From an uncultured Oscillibacter sp. (GTDB taxonomy: Bacteria; Bacillota; Clostridia; Oscillospirales; Oscillospiraceae), in the NCBI GenBank assembly GCA_910587705.1, contig CAJUMX010000003.1:1-64000 (forward strand): DNA of 64,000 bases, given 5' to 3'. Numbering within the stretch: position 1 is the stretch's first letter; each line of letters opens with the position of its first letter. Of the stretch, positions 16,463 to 25,240 are shown piece by piece. The position numbers and the translations under genes are program-made. Below the pieces are notes generated by a model. It was given only the letters and a program-made list of their open reading frames with translations, searched no databases and had not been told where the DNA came from.

Positions 16463-19400
16463 ATGCCCCTCACCCCCCAGCAACAAGCCGCCGTAGAAAA
16501 CCGGGGCGGGAGCCTTCTGGTCTCCGCCGCCGCCGGGTCCGGCAAGACCCGGGTCCTGGTGGACCGCCTCTTCCGCTACGTGACGGAGGAGCGGCACAAC
16601 GTAGACGACTTCCTCATCATCACCTATACCCGGGCCGCCGCGGCGGAGCTCCGGGGCAAAATCGCCGCCGAGCTCTCCCGCCGCATGGGAGAGGACCCCT
16701 CCAACGCCCACCTCCGCCGCCAGCTCCTCCGGGTCTATCAGGCGGACATCAAGACGGTGGACGCCTTCTGCGCCGCCCTCCTCCGGGAGAACACCCACCT
16801 CCTGGCCCGGGAGGAGGACAAGCACGCCCTGACCCCGGACTTCCGCATCCTGGACGACGGGGAGGCGGCCCTGCTCCGCCGCCGCTGTCTGGAGCGGGTC
16901 CTCTCCTCCTTTTACGAGACCCTCACCCCCGGCGGCGAACAGCTGGCGGACACCCTGGGGGCGGGCCGGGACGATTCCGCCCTGGTGGAGCTGGTGCTGG
17001 AGCTCTATAAAAAGCTCCAGAGCCACGCCTCCCCGGAGGCTTGGCTCCGCCAAAACCGGGCGGCCTGGGAAGTCCCCGCCCCCTCCTTTGACGCCACTCC
17101 CTATGCCCAGGTCCTCCTGTCCTCCATCCGCCGCCGCGCCGCCCACTGGGCAGACCAGCTCCGCCGGGGAGCGGCGCGCACCGAGGGGGATTCCGCCCTC
17201 ACCTCCGGCTACGGCGTGAAATTCCTGGCGGCCGCCCAGGGCTTCCACGCCCTGAGCCAGGCCCCAGATTGGGCCTCTGCCCAGACCCTCTCCGCTGCTG
17301 TCCCCTTCCCCCGCCTCACCACCCCCAAGGGCCGGAAGGAGGACCCCCTGGTCCTGGCCCTAAAGCAGCTTTGGGAGGGGGCGAAATCCGCCCTCAAGCC
17401 CCTCCAGGCCTGGCTGGACGTCGCCGGGGAGGAGGCTTTGGAGGACCTTGCCGCCGTGGCCCCCGCCATGCTGGCCCTGCTGGATTTAACGGCGGAGTTC
17501 TCCGCCGCCTTCCGGGCGGAAAAGCTCCGGCTCAACGCCGCCGACTTCTCGGACCAGGAGCACCTGGCCCTCACCCTGCTGGTGAAGCCGGACGGGTCGC
17601 CCACAGAGCTGGGGGAGCAGGTCTCCGCCCGGTACGCCGAGATTCTGGTGGACGAGTACCAGGACACCAACGAGGTCCAAAACGCCATCTTCCGGGCGGT
17701 CTCCAAGGGGGGGAAAAACCTCTTCACCGTGGGAGACGTAAAGCAGAGCATCTACCGCTTCCGCCTGGCGGACCCCACCATCTTCCTCCGGAAATACGCC
17801 GCCTTCAAGCCCCACACCAAGGCCCAGGACGGCGAGGACCGGAAGCTCACCCTCTCCCAGAACTTCCGCTCCCGCCGGGAGATTCTGGAGGCCGCCAACT
17901 TTGTCTTTGAGAATATACTCTCCGTAGAAATGGGCGAGCTTGTATACGATGAGGACGCGGCCCTCCACTTCGGCGCGGCCTATTACCCGCCCCGGACGGA
18001 CTGCCAAACGGAGTTTCACCTCCTCACCGCCCACCGGAAGTCGGAGGAGACCCCCCACCCGGTGAAAAAGCTCACCGCCGAGGCCCGCTTTGTGGCCCGC
18101 CGCATCCGCCGCCTGTTGGACGAGGGCTTTCCCGTCACCGATCCCGACGGGTCCCTCCGCCCCTGCAAGCCGGAGGACGTCGTCATTCTCATGCGCTCCC
18201 CCGGAAGCCGGGCGGCGGCCTTCGCCGCCGCCCTGGCGGAGCGGGACGTCCCCTGCTCCTTCCAGGAGTCGTCGGACTTTTTCGAGTCCATGGAGGTCTC
18301 CACCACCGTGTCCCTGCTGGAGCTCATCGACAACCCCCGGCAGGACGTGCCCCTGATCTCCGTCCTCCGCTCTCCCATCTTCGGCTTTTCCCCCGACCGT
18401 CTGGCGGAGATTCGGGCCGCCGCCCCCGACGGCGATTTTTACGAGGCCGTCTCCGCCTCCGGCCAGCCGGACTGCGCCGCCTTTCTGGAGACGTTGAACG
18501 CCCTTCGCCTCTCGGCCCGGGACATGAGCGTCCACCGTCTCCTCTGGCACATCTACAATACGCAAAACCTCCTGGGGCTTTACGGAGCCATGGACCGCGG
18601 CCTGGAGCGGAGGGAAAACCTCATCGCCCTGACCCGGCAGGCGGAGAAATTCGAATCCGGCGGCTGCCGGGGCCTCTTCGCCTTCGTCACCCGGCTGCGC
18701 CGATTGCTGGAGGCCGGCGAGGCCCCCGAGGCCGCCTCCGGCTCCGCCGCCGGAGGGGTCCGGCTCATGACCATTCACAAGTCCAAGGGGCTGGAGTTCC
18801 CCATCGTCTTTCTGGCGGACCTGGACCACACCTTCTCCCGCCAGGACTTCGACGACTCCGTCCTGGTGCATCCCACTCTGGGCCTGGGGCCCCGCCGGGT
18901 GGACCTGGAGCGGAAAATCCGCTATCCCACCCTGGCCCGCACCGCCGTGGAGGAGACCACCCGCCGGGAGAACCTGGCGGAGGAGCAGCGGGTCCTCTAC
19001 GTGGCCATGACCCGCCCCAAGGAAAAGCTCATCCTGGTAAACTCCCTCTACTTTGCGCAAACCCGCCTCCAGCGCCTGGCGGCCTCCGCCGCCCTCCCCG
19101 CCGCGCCGGAGGCTGTGGCGGCCTGCCGGAGCTTTGGGGAGTGGCTGCTTTTGTGCCTCCTCTGCCGCCCGGAGGCGGAGCCCCTGCGCCGCCTGGCGGA
19201 GGCGGAGGTCCCCACCGCTCCCGCCTCCGGGGCCCCCTGGGAGGTGTTGGTCCACGACTGCGAGGAGTACCGGGACAGCCCCCTCCACCCCGGCCTCTCC
19301 CAGGAGGAGAGCGCCGCCGAAACTCCCTTTGACCCGGCCCTCCTGGCCTTTGAGTACCCCTACCGCCGGGAGGCGGCCCTGCCCGCCAAGCTGACGGCCA

Positions 19401-20023
19401 CCCAATTAAAGGGCCGCCCCTTAGACCAGGAGATTGCGGAGAACGCCGCCCACACCCCCTACCTCCGGCCCCTGTCCCAGCCCAAATTCCGCCGGGAGCA
19501 AGCCGGCCTCACCCCCGCCGAGCAGGGCTCCGCCACCCACCTGGTCCTCCAGTACCTGAACTTCGGAGACGCCGACATCCCCGCCCAGATTGCCGCCCTG
19601 GAGGGAAAATCCCTCCTCACCCCCCAGCAGGCCAAAGCGGTGGATATCCCGGCCCTGGAGCGCCTCCTGGCCTCCCCCCTGGCAAGGAAGCTGCGGCAGG
19701 CGGAGGCGGCGGGAAAGCCGCCCCTTCGGGAGTACCGCTTCACCCTCCTGGTTCCCGCCCGGGAGTACGATTCCAAAGCCTCGGAGGAGGACGCCATCCT
19801 CCTCCAGGGCGTAGCGGACCTGTGCTTTGAGACGGAGGGGGGCTTGACGGTGGTGGACTTCAAAACCGACCACGTGTTCACCCCCCAGGAGATCACGGAC
19901 CGGGCGGAGCGCTACCGCCCGCAGCTAGAGGCTTATAGCCTGGCCTTAACCCGGGTGCTGGAAATCCCCGTCACCCGCCGGGTGCTCTACTTCCTCTCCC
20001 CGGGGAAGGCGGTGGACGTGTAA
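16463..20023 (+). CDS. addA: ATP-dependent helicase/nuclease subunit AddA
   Basis: A 1186-residue UvrD-type helicase with a C-terminal nuclease. Visible motifs are the Q-motif LTPQQQAAV, Walker A AAAGSGKT, Walker B LVDEYQDTN, motif V-like MTIHKSKGLEFP, motif VI VAMTRPKEKL and the nuclease signature VVDFKTD. With AddB it unwinds and degrades broken ends until Chi. It starts one base after the addB stop codon, behind AAAGGAGG. Length is normal. No SOS box was found for the pair. Confidence 0.96.
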   Translation: MPLTPQQQAAVENRGGSLLVSAAAGSGKTRVLVDRLFRYVTEERHNVDDFLIITYTRAAAAELRGKIAAELSRRMGEDPSNAHLRRQLLRVYQADIKTVDAFCAALLRENTHLLAREEDKHALTPDFRILDDGEAALLRRRCLERVLSSFYETLTPGGEQLADTLGAGRDDSALVELVLELYKKLQSHASPEAWLRQNRAAWEVPAPSFDATPYAQVLLSSIRRRAAHWADQLRRGAARTEGDSALTSGYGVKFLAAAQGFHALSQAPDWASAQTLSAAVPFPRLTTPKGRKEDPLVLALKQLWEGAKSALKPLQAWLDVAGEEALEDLAAVAPAMLALLDLTAEFSAAFRAEKLRLNAADFSDQEHLALTLLVKPDGSPTELGEQVSARYAEILVDEYQDTNEVQNAIFRAVSKGGKNLFTVGDVKQSIYRFRLADPTIFLRKYAAFKPHTKAQDGEDRKLTLSQNFRSRREILEAANFVFENILSVEMGELVYDEDAALHFGAAYYPPRTDCQTEFHLLTAHRKSEETPHPVKKLTAEARFVARRIRRLLDEGFPVTDPDGSLRPCKPEDVVILMRSPGSRAAAFAAALAERDVPCSFQESSDFFESMEVSTTVSLLELIDNPRQDVPLISVLRSPIFGFSPDRLAEIRAAAPDGDFYEAVSASGQPDCAAFLETLNALRLSARDMSVHRLLWHIYNTQNLLGLYGAMDRGLERRENLIALTRQAEKFESGGCRGLFAFVTRLRRLLEAGEAPEAASGSAAGGVRLMTIHKSKGLEFPIVFLADLDHTFSRQDFDDSVLVHPTLGLGPRRVDLERKIRYPTLARTAVEETTRRENLAEEQRVLYVAMTRPKEKLILVNSLYFAQTRLQRLAASAALPAAPEAVAACRSFGEWLLLCLLCRPEAEPLRRLAEAEVPTAPASGAPWEVLVHDCEEYRDSPLHPGLSQEESAAETPFDPALLAFEYPYRREAALPAKLTATQLKGRPLDQEIAENAAHTPYLRPLSQPKFRREQAGLTPAEQGSATHLVLQYLNFGDADIPAQIAALEGKSLLTPQQAKAVDIPALERLLASPLARKLRQAEAAGKPPLREYRFTLLVPAREYDSKASEEDAILLQGVADLCFETEGGLTVVDFKTDHVFTPQEITDRAERYRPQLEAYSLALTRVLEIPVTRRVLYFLSPGKAVDV

Positions 20024-20105
20024 GTGTTTGCTAAATTTTTCCAGCGCAAAAACCGCCAAATTGGGGCAAGCTAAGGACCAGCTCGACAGGATTGGAGGGA
20101 TATCC

Positions 20106-20321
20106 ATGGCAATCGACAAAATCGCCGTCCTGCTGGCGGTCATCGGCGCGCTGAACTGGGGCGGCATCGGCCTGTTCGGCTTTGACGCCGTGGCCTGGCT
20201 CTTCGGAGGCCAGACGGCGGTGTTTTCCCGCATCATTTACGCCCTGGTGGGGCTGGCGGGTCTGTGGTGCTTGACGCTGCTGTTCCGCCTGGACCGGGAA
20301 ACCGCCGCCCACCCAGCTTAA
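20106..20321 (+). CDS. DUF378 family small membrane protein (YuzA-like)
   Basis: A 71-residue protein with two hydrophobic helices (IAVLLAVIGALNWGGIGLFG and IIYALVGLAGLWCLTLLF). The INWG/LNWGGIGLFG motif is the hallmark of DUF378. Its function is unknown. GGAGG precedes the ATG at 20106. It may be transcribed with addAB, since only 82 bases separate them and a terminator lies just after it. Confidence 0.85.
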   Translation: MAIDKIAVLLAVIGALNWGGIGLFGFDAVAWLFGGQTAVFSRIIYALVGLAGLWCLTLLFRLDRETAAHPA

Positions 20322-20335
20322 CGTCCCAAAGCGCC

Positions 20336-20368
20336 AAAAACCGGAGAGGAACCTCCTCTCCGGTTTTT
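20336..20368 (+). terminator. Rho-independent terminator after the DUF378 gene
   Basis: CCGGAGAGGA pairs with TCCTCTCCGG around the loop ACC and is followed by TTTTT. It closes the addB-addA-DUF378 unit. Confidence 0.92.
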
Positions 20369-20419
20369 GCTGCTTTGCGGGAAAAGATGAACAATTTAGA
20401 AATCCCGTCCCCCGCCGTC

Positions 20420-20448
20420 TTTACTTCCCCGTTAAAATGCTCTATAAT
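20420..20448 (+). promoter_or_regulatory. Promoter of the aminopeptidase gene
   Basis: TTTACT and TATAAT are separated by 17 bases, about 55 bases before the start codon. Confidence 0.75.
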
Positions 20449-20503
20449 CGCACATAATATTTCCATAGAATGTCTGTGCAAACGGAAAGGAAGAAAGCGA
20501 CAA

Positions 20504-21736
20504 ATGGAACACAAGCTCCGCGAATACGCCCGTCTCCTGGTGCGGATTGGGCTAAACCCCTATCCCGGCCAGCGGATGGTGATTTCCTCCCCGGTGGAAT
20601 GCGCCCCCTTCGCCCGCCTGTGCGCGGAGGAGGCCTATGAGGCCGGCTGCTGCGAGGTGGTGATGAACTGGACCGACGACGCCATGACCCGGATGAAATA
20701 CCTCCGGGCCTCCGAGGAGGTATTCGACGCCGTGCCCCTCTGGCGGCGGCACTTTTTCAACGACCAGGCCCTGGAGGGCACGGCCTATCTCGCCATCTCC
20801 GCCTCGGACCCGGAGAACCTCAAGGGCGTGGACTCCCAGCGCATCATCCGGGCCCAGCGGGCCAGCGGCAAGGCCCTCAAGGACTTCGACCGCCTCCAGA
20901 TGTGCGGCGGCTTCCCCTGGTGCATCGCCTCCATCCCCATTCCCTCCTGGGCCGCCCGGGTATTCCCGGACAAGGGGGAGGCGGAGGCCGTGGCGGCCCT
21001 GTGGGACGCGATTTTCTCCGCCGTCCGCGTCACCGACGACGGCAAAGCCGTGGACCGCTGGCAGGAGCACCTCTCCACCCTGGAAAAGCGCCTGGAGAAG
21101 CTGAACGCCCTGAAATTGAAATCCCTCCATTATACCAATTCCCTGGGTACGGACCTCACCGTGGAGCTGCCCGAGGGCCACATCTGGGAGAGCGGCGGGG
21201 ACCATACCCTCTCCGGCCGCAGCTATATCGCCAACATCCCCACGGAGGAGATTTTCACCTCCCCCCTGAAAACCGGGGCAAACGGCGTGGTCTATGCCTC
21301 CCTGCCCCTGGTCCACGACGGCAACGTCATTGACAAATTCCACTTCGTGGTAAAGGAGGGCAAAATCGTAGAGGCCCATGCGGAGCAGGGAGAGGAGACC
21401 CTGAAAGCGGCCATATCCGTGGACGAAGGCGCGGCCTACTTCGGCGAAGCGGCCCTGGTCCCCTACGACAGCCCGATTTCCAACCAGAACCTTCTCTTCT
21501 ATAACACCCTCTTTGACGAGAACGCCGCCTGCCACATCGCCTTCGGCGAGGCATACCCCTGCCTGGAGGGGGGTCAGCAGATGACGAAGGACGAATTGAA
21601 GGCCCGGGGCCTCAACGACTCCATCACCCATGTGGACTTCATGATCGGCACCCCGGACCTCTCCATCGTGGGAACCACCCGGGACGGCAAGGAAGTCCCC
21701 ATCTTCATCCAGGGGAATTTTGCCCCGGAATTTTAG
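20504..21736 (+). CDS. M29 family aminopeptidase (AmpS/PepS-like)
   Basis: A 410-residue cytoplasmic metallo-aminopeptidase. It matches the M29 (aminopeptidase T/AmpS) family in length and in the C-terminal metal motif THVDFMIG (H-x-D), with acidic ligands expected in GHIWESGGDHTLSGRSY and the following strand. It removes N-terminal residues from peptides. The ATG at 20504 follows AAGGAAG; the longer in-frame frame includes the terminator and promoter, so it is excluded. The TAG stop codon is shared with the terminal repeat of the hairpin element that follows. Confidence 0.9.
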   Translation: MEHKLREYARLLVRIGLNPYPGQRMVISSPVECAPFARLCAEEAYEAGCCEVVMNWTDDAMTRMKYLRASEEVFDAVPLWRRHFFNDQALEGTAYLAISASDPENLKGVDSQRIIRAQRASGKALKDFDRLQMCGGFPWCIASIPIPSWAARVFPDKGEAEAVAALWDAIFSAVRVTDDGKAVDRWQEHLSTLEKRLEKLNALKLKSLHYTNSLGTDLTVELPEGHIWESGGDHTLSGRSYIANIPTEEIFTSPLKTGANGVVYASLPLVHDGNVIDKFHFVVKEGKIVEAHAEQGEETLKAAISVDEGAAYFGEAALVPYDSPISNQNLLFYNTLFDENAACHIAFGEAYPCLEGGQQMTKDELKARGLNDSITHVDFMIGTPDLSIVGTTRDGKEVPIFIQGNFAPEF

Positions 21737-21897
21737 GCCTTGTTTGAAAAATATCGAAACGCCCAAACGGCGGATCTTTTTCCGCCACTCTGCGTTAAAT
21801 TTCCTTGCCGGGCGTCAGCCCGCCTGCGAAAATTTTCCTTGATTGGCGAAAAAATCTCTCGCCGTTTGGCATTCCGCCAATTTTCAAACAAGGCCTA
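21734..21897. mobile_element. 164-bp MITE-like hairpin element, copy 1
   Basis: The ends are perfect 17-bp inverted repeats (TAGGCCTTGTTTGAAAA and its complement). The inside folds back on itself. It aligns over its whole length, in inverse orientation, with the element at 40267-40430, which has the same length. TA lies at both ends, as left by TA-targeting transposases. The left end supplies the stop codon of the aminopeptidase gene. Confidence 0.85.
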
Positions 21898-21936
21898 ACC
21901 GCCCGGGAAATCACATAAGGAAACGAGGAAATCACC

Positions 21937-22419
21937 ATGCAATACAAACTGCGCGAGACCACCCCCGACGTGCTGATCTGCGACGGCGCCAAGGTCAGCG
22001 GCGACGTGACCCTTGGAAAGGGCGTAAACATCTGGTACAACGCCGTCCTCCGGGGAGACGAGGGAGCCATCACCGTAGGCGAGGGCACCAACATCCAGGA
22101 CTGCGCCGTCCTCCACGAGGAGACCCAGGTAGGCGCGGGCTGCACCATCGGCCACGGGGCCATTGTCCACGGCTGTACCGTGGGAAACAACGTCCTCATC
22201 GGCATGGGGGCCACCGTCCTCAACGGAGCGAACATCGGGGACGACTGCATCGTGGGCGCGGGGGCCCTGGTGACGGGAAAGATGGACGCCCCCGCCGGGT
22301 CCATGATTTTGGGAAACCCCGCCAAGGTCACCCGCCCCCTGACGGAGGCGGAAATCGCCTCCAACCGGGAGTCCGCCCAGGGCTACCTCCACGCGGCGGA
22401 AGCCTACCGCCGGGGCTGA
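21937..22419 (+). CDS. Gamma-carbonic-anhydrase-like hexapeptide protein
   Basis: A 160-residue left-handed beta-helix protein built from hexapeptide repeats (for example VGAGCTIGHGAIV). It has the three histidines used by gamma-carbonic anhydrases for zinc (H60, H73 and H78; the last two keep the five-residue spacing). Homologues such as YrdA and CaiE-like proteins are often inactive in assays, so the reaction is unsure. The start has GAGG upstream. It directly precedes the AI-2E-family gene with three bases between, so both form an operon. Confidence 0.88.
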   Translation: MQYKLRETTPDVLICDGAKVSGDVTLGKGVNIWYNAVLRGDEGAITVGEGTNIQDCAVLHEETQVGAGCTIGHGAIVHGCTVGNNVLIGMGATVLNGANIGDDCIVGAGALVTGKMDAPAGSMILGNPAKVTRPLTEAEIASNRESAQGYLHAAEAYRRG

Positions 22420-22422
22420 GAC

Positions 22423-23571
22423 ATGGACTGGAACCGAAGTCAAATCAAGCAGCGGCTGGCGGTGGCCTGCGGCGGCGTGGCCTTCTTCTGCGCCCTGCAA
22501 AACCTCCCCGCCCTGGCGGGGGCCCTGCGGTGGGTGCTGGGCGTCCTGTCCCCCTTCCTGGTGGGCGGGGCCATCGCCTTTATTCTAAACGTCCCCATGC
22601 GGGCCATCGAGGCCCGCCTCCCCAGGGGGAAGCGGTGGAAGCCCCTCCGCCGTCCCCTGGCCCTGATGTTGACCCTGGCGGCCGTGACCGGCGTGGTGAC
22701 CCTGGCGGCCTGTGTCATCAGCCCCGGCATCGGCGACGCGGTGCGCTCCATCACCAGCCAGCTTCCCGCCGCCATCCGGCGGATGGAGGAACAGCTGGCG
22801 GAGCTGGAGGCCTGGCTTCCCCAGCTGGAGACCTTCGCGGCGGGCCTGGACTTTGACTGGAGGAACCTGACGGAAAAGGCCGTCACCCTGGTCCGGGACT
22901 GGGGCGGCGGGCTGGTGTCCTCCGGCGGGGTCCTGATGGCGGGCGTGGTCAGCGGAGTCAGCACCTTTGTCATCGGCCTGATCTTCTCCTTTTACATCCT
23001 CCTGCAAAAAGAGCGCCTGGCCCGCCAGGGCCGCCAGGTGCTCTACGCCCTCCTTCCCGAAACCTGGGCGGACAAAACCCTGGAGGTCCTCCGCCTCTCG
23101 GGCCGCACCTTCTCCAGCTTCCTCTCCGGCCAGTGCGTGGAGGCGGTGATTTTAGGGGCCCTCTTCGTGGCGGCCATGACGGTGTTTCGCATGCCCTACG
23201 CCCTGCTGGTGGGGGTCCTCATTGCCCTGACAGCCCTGATCCCCGTGGTGGGGGCCTTCATCGGCTGCGTGGTGGGGGCCCTGCTCATCGCCGTAACGAA
23301 CCCCTGGCAGGCGGTGGGCTTCGTGGTCCTCTTCCTGGTGCTTCAGCAGATAGAGGGGAACTTGATTTACCCCCATGTGGTGGGCAGTTCCGTGGGCCTT
23401 CCCTCCATCTGGGTGCTGGCCGCCGTCACCCTGGGCGGCAAGCTGATGGGCATTGCGGGGATGCTGTTTTTCATCCCCCTGTGCTCCGTGCTGTACGCCC
23501 TCTTCCGGGGCTTTGTCAAGGCCCGCTTGAGCGCCCGGAAGGTCCCCCCGCGAAAATGGCGGGACCCCTGA
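22423..23571 (+). CDS. AI-2E transporter family (UPF0118/PerM) permease
   Basis: A 382-residue membrane protein with about eight hydrophobic segments and a large soluble loop after the third (residues ~110-180), the AI-2E/PerM architecture. The conserved VVGAFIGCVVGALL and the motif GNLIYPHVVGSSVGLPS near the end support the family. Members export small molecules or ions; substrates are known for only a few. It is translated from an ATG four bases after the preceding stop codon. Confidence 0.9.
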   Translation: MDWNRSQIKQRLAVACGGVAFFCALQNLPALAGALRWVLGVLSPFLVGGAIAFILNVPMRAIEARLPRGKRWKPLRRPLALMLTLAAVTGVVTLAACVISPGIGDAVRSITSQLPAAIRRMEEQLAELEAWLPQLETFAAGLDFDWRNLTEKAVTLVRDWGGGLVSSGGVLMAGVVSGVSTFVIGLIFSFYILLQKERLARQGRQVLYALLPETWADKTLEVLRLSGRTFSSFLSGQCVEAVILGALFVAAMTVFRMPYALLVGVLIALTALIPVVGAFIGCVVGALLIAVTNPWQAVGFVVLFLVLQQIEGNLIYPHVVGSSVGLPSIWVLAAVTLGGKLMGIAGMLFFIPLCSVLYALFRGFVKARLSARKVPPRKWRDP

Positions 23572-23577
23572 ATACAA

Positions 23578-23612
23578 AAAAGCCCTCCGAATCCTTCGGA
23601 GGGTGTTTCCTT
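23578..23612. terminator. Bidirectional terminator between convergent genes
   Basis: CCCTCCGAA pairs with TTCGGAGGG around TCC. On the plus strand it is followed by TGTTTCCTTTT, on the minus strand by CTTTTTTGT, so it can end both the permease gene and the convergent membrane-protein gene. Confidence 0.88.
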
Positions 23613-23615
23613 TTG

Positions 23616-23981
23616 TCACGCGGCCGCTTTCCGCCCTAGGCGGGAGAAGAACGCCGCCGCGGCGGGCACGGAGAGGAAACCCCAAAGAATCGCCGCCCCC
23701 ATCAGGAAGGAGGGGATAACGCTCGGCAAGGCGCCGTGGGGAATGACAAACCACAAAAGCCACATAAGAGCGGCGCAAAGCGGCAGAACACGGGGCTTCC
23801 GGGCAGCAAGGAAGCCGCCGATCAAGGCGAAGAGCAGGGCCCCCAGGAGCAAGGGGCGCAGGCTGATGAACGTGGAGCCAAACGCCAGGGAAATCCGCAG
23901 CCAAAGCAAAAACGGAGGCAGGGCCAAGGCCAGCAGCAGGGCCAGAACGACGCTCTGCCAGTTCGGGCGGGTGTTTGTCAT
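23616..23981 (-). CDS. Small membrane protein of unknown function
   Basis: A 121-residue protein with four likely membrane helices and short loops, ending in a basic tail (RLGRKAAA). I do not recognise a family. The ATG at 23981 has GGAG ten bases upstream; a GTG nine bases earlier is too close to it. It is convergent with the permease gene and stands alone. Codon use fits the GC-rich host. Confidence 0.7.
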   Translation of the reverse strand: MTNTRPNWQSVVLALLLALALPPFLLWLRISLAFGSTFISLRPLLLGALLFALIGGFLAARKPRVLPLCAALMWLLWFVIPHGALPSVIPSFLMGAAILWGFLSVPAAAAFFSRLGRKAAA

Positions 23982-24183
23982 AGGATACACGCTCCTTTTC
24001 TAATTCTTTTTCTTTCTAAAATGATAACTTGAATATAATGCTTCGCCAAAATTTTGTCAAGCAGCCCTGGAAAATGTCCCTGTTCAAGATAAGTGTTGCT
24101 GGTTATAACTCTGTCGATTTCACCAAAATATTTTAATGTATATACACTTTGGGTTGAAGTGAGTATTTCCACATGCTATTATA
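23982..24183. other. AT-rich intergenic stretch
   Basis: This stretch and the lipoprotein gene after it are far richer in A and T than their neighbours. An open frame on the minus strand (23978-24172) has no ribosome site and no recognisable protein features, so I do not call it a gene. Confidence 0.5.
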
Positions 24184-24218
24184 TATAAAACGAGGCAGGA
24201 ATCATTATGATTCCTGCC
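24184..24218 (-). terminator. Terminator of the AT-rich lipoprotein gene
   Basis: On the minus strand GGCAGGAATCA pairs with TGATTCCTGCC around TAA and is followed by TCGTTTTAT. Confidence 0.88.
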
Positions 24219-24225
24219 TTTGAAT

Positions 24226-24816
24226 TTAATCAGTTCGTAACATCAATTGACCGTAGATTTCATTGAAAGTCATACATAGTTCTCCGAAGTATCCATTGTG
24301 ATAGTCATTAGCACCACTTAAGTAATCTAGTACATCTTGAAGTTCTTCACTTGATACATTAGAATCCATAATAGGAGCTGCATATTTAACTACTTCACCT
24401 GCCTGCTCTGGTGTAATACCATCAGCATAAATCCTAAGTTCATCCTTTTGCCAACCGCAGTTTACTATATCAATGACAATATCTCCGATTTTACCTGTTT
24501 TAGTAATAGAGCCCTTAAATGATCCAAGTCTGAACTCTGTTCGATAGTGTCCGCTTTCCTTGTCTGTGATATCAACTTCAACAACATCGGTAATAGGGGT
24601 GGGGGCTGTTGTATTGTATCTTTCAATAAATGCATCTACCTTGGACTGCTCAACTAATAGTTCCTCAACATTTGAGTTTTCAGTAGACTGTTCCTGCTTG
24701 CCTGCTGTTTGTTCATCTTTTGGTTCTTCCAAAGGCTGTTTATCCAAGTTATTGCCACATGCAACAATAGAAAGAGTTATTATGATAGCAAGCACTAATG
24801 TAAAAAGTTTCTTCAT
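24226..24816 (-). CDS. Putative lipoprotein, AT-rich, probably acquired
   Basis: A 196-residue predicted lipoprotein with a signal peptide (MKKLFTLVLAIIITLSIVAC) and an acceptable lipobox at IVAC. After it comes a Gln/Glu/Ser-rich linker and then a domain with mixed strands (~residues 65-196). I do not recognise the domain. The ATG at 24816 follows GGAGG. Base composition and codon choice (AAA, ATA, TCA) differ sharply from the flanking genes, which suggests recent transfer. Its own terminator follows. Confidence 0.8.
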   Translation of the reverse strand: MKKLFTLVLAIIITLSIVACGNNLDKQPLEEPKDEQTAGKQEQSTENSNVEELLVEQSKVDAFIERYNTTAPTPITDVVEVDITDKESGHYRTEFRLGSFKGSITKTGKIGDIVIDIVNCGWQKDELRIYADGITPEQAGEVVKYAAPIMDSNVSSEELQDVLDYLSGANDYHNGYFGELCMTFNEIYGQLMLRTD

Positions 24817-25150
24817 TTTAAGCGCCTCCATAGGTAGTTGCAGATTATTGATTCAAGTTTAGCACATCTCGATATGATCTACAAGGACTTCTGCGCAAAT
24901 CCAAATAACATTTAAGGGGCTAATTGTAGCCATGCTGGTACATTAAAATTATCCATGCACTGAAAAGGGGCCGCCGCCTTCGGCGGCCCCCTCTCCAGCC
25001 CCCTCTCCGGAACCTCTATGCTGCCCGTGGCCCATTCCCCTAGGCCCTTCTTTTTATCGGTAGACCATTTCCACAATGGGAATATTCCGGTAGACCGGAA
25101 ACCTCTCTTTGTGGGGCCTGGTGCTTTCAATAAAAAATATAAAAATCCAC
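24817..25150. other. Intergenic stretch with hairpins
   Basis: No gene is seen. It holds a 10-bp GC-rich hairpin (24967-24990) and a second perfect one, TTCCGG-TAGA-CCGGAA, near 25087-25105. The first part is AT-rich like the lipoprotein gene, the second part GC-rich. Confidence 0.5.
24967..24990. repeat. GC-rich hairpin related to the dispersed palindrome
   Basis: GGGGCCGCCG and CGGCGGCCCC pair around CCTT. The sequence is close to the core of the 27-bp palindromes at 236-262 and near 41.2-41.9 kb. Confidence 0.65.
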
Positions 25151-25224
25151 TTGACAACTTTCCTTGTCAGTGCTATCCTATGATTGACAATGATACTTGT
25201 CAATTCGACAACCACCCTTGTCAA
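25151..25224 (+). promoter_or_regulatory. Promoter with three tandem operators for the XRE-DUF3169 operon
   Basis: Three copies of the palindrome TTGACAA-N6-TTGTCAA lie at 25151-25170, 25184-25203 and 25205-25224; the second is perfect, the others have one mismatch. Their centres are 33 and 21 bases apart, so they face the same side of the helix. The first contains the -35 box TTGACA (25151-25156), and 17 bases later TGCTATCCT gives an extended -10. Binding by the XRE protein encoded just downstream would block the promoter. Confidence 0.8.
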
Positions 25225-25240
25225 GGAAAGGAGCCCACCC

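Noticed and set aside
13159..20000. Many long open frames opposite addA and addB
   Set aside because: They are explained by the high GC content at third codon positions; they lack ribosome sites and family features.
23978..24172. Minus-strand open frame of 64 codons in the AT-rich island
   Set aside because: No ribosome site, no family resemblance and a composition like random AT-rich DNA.
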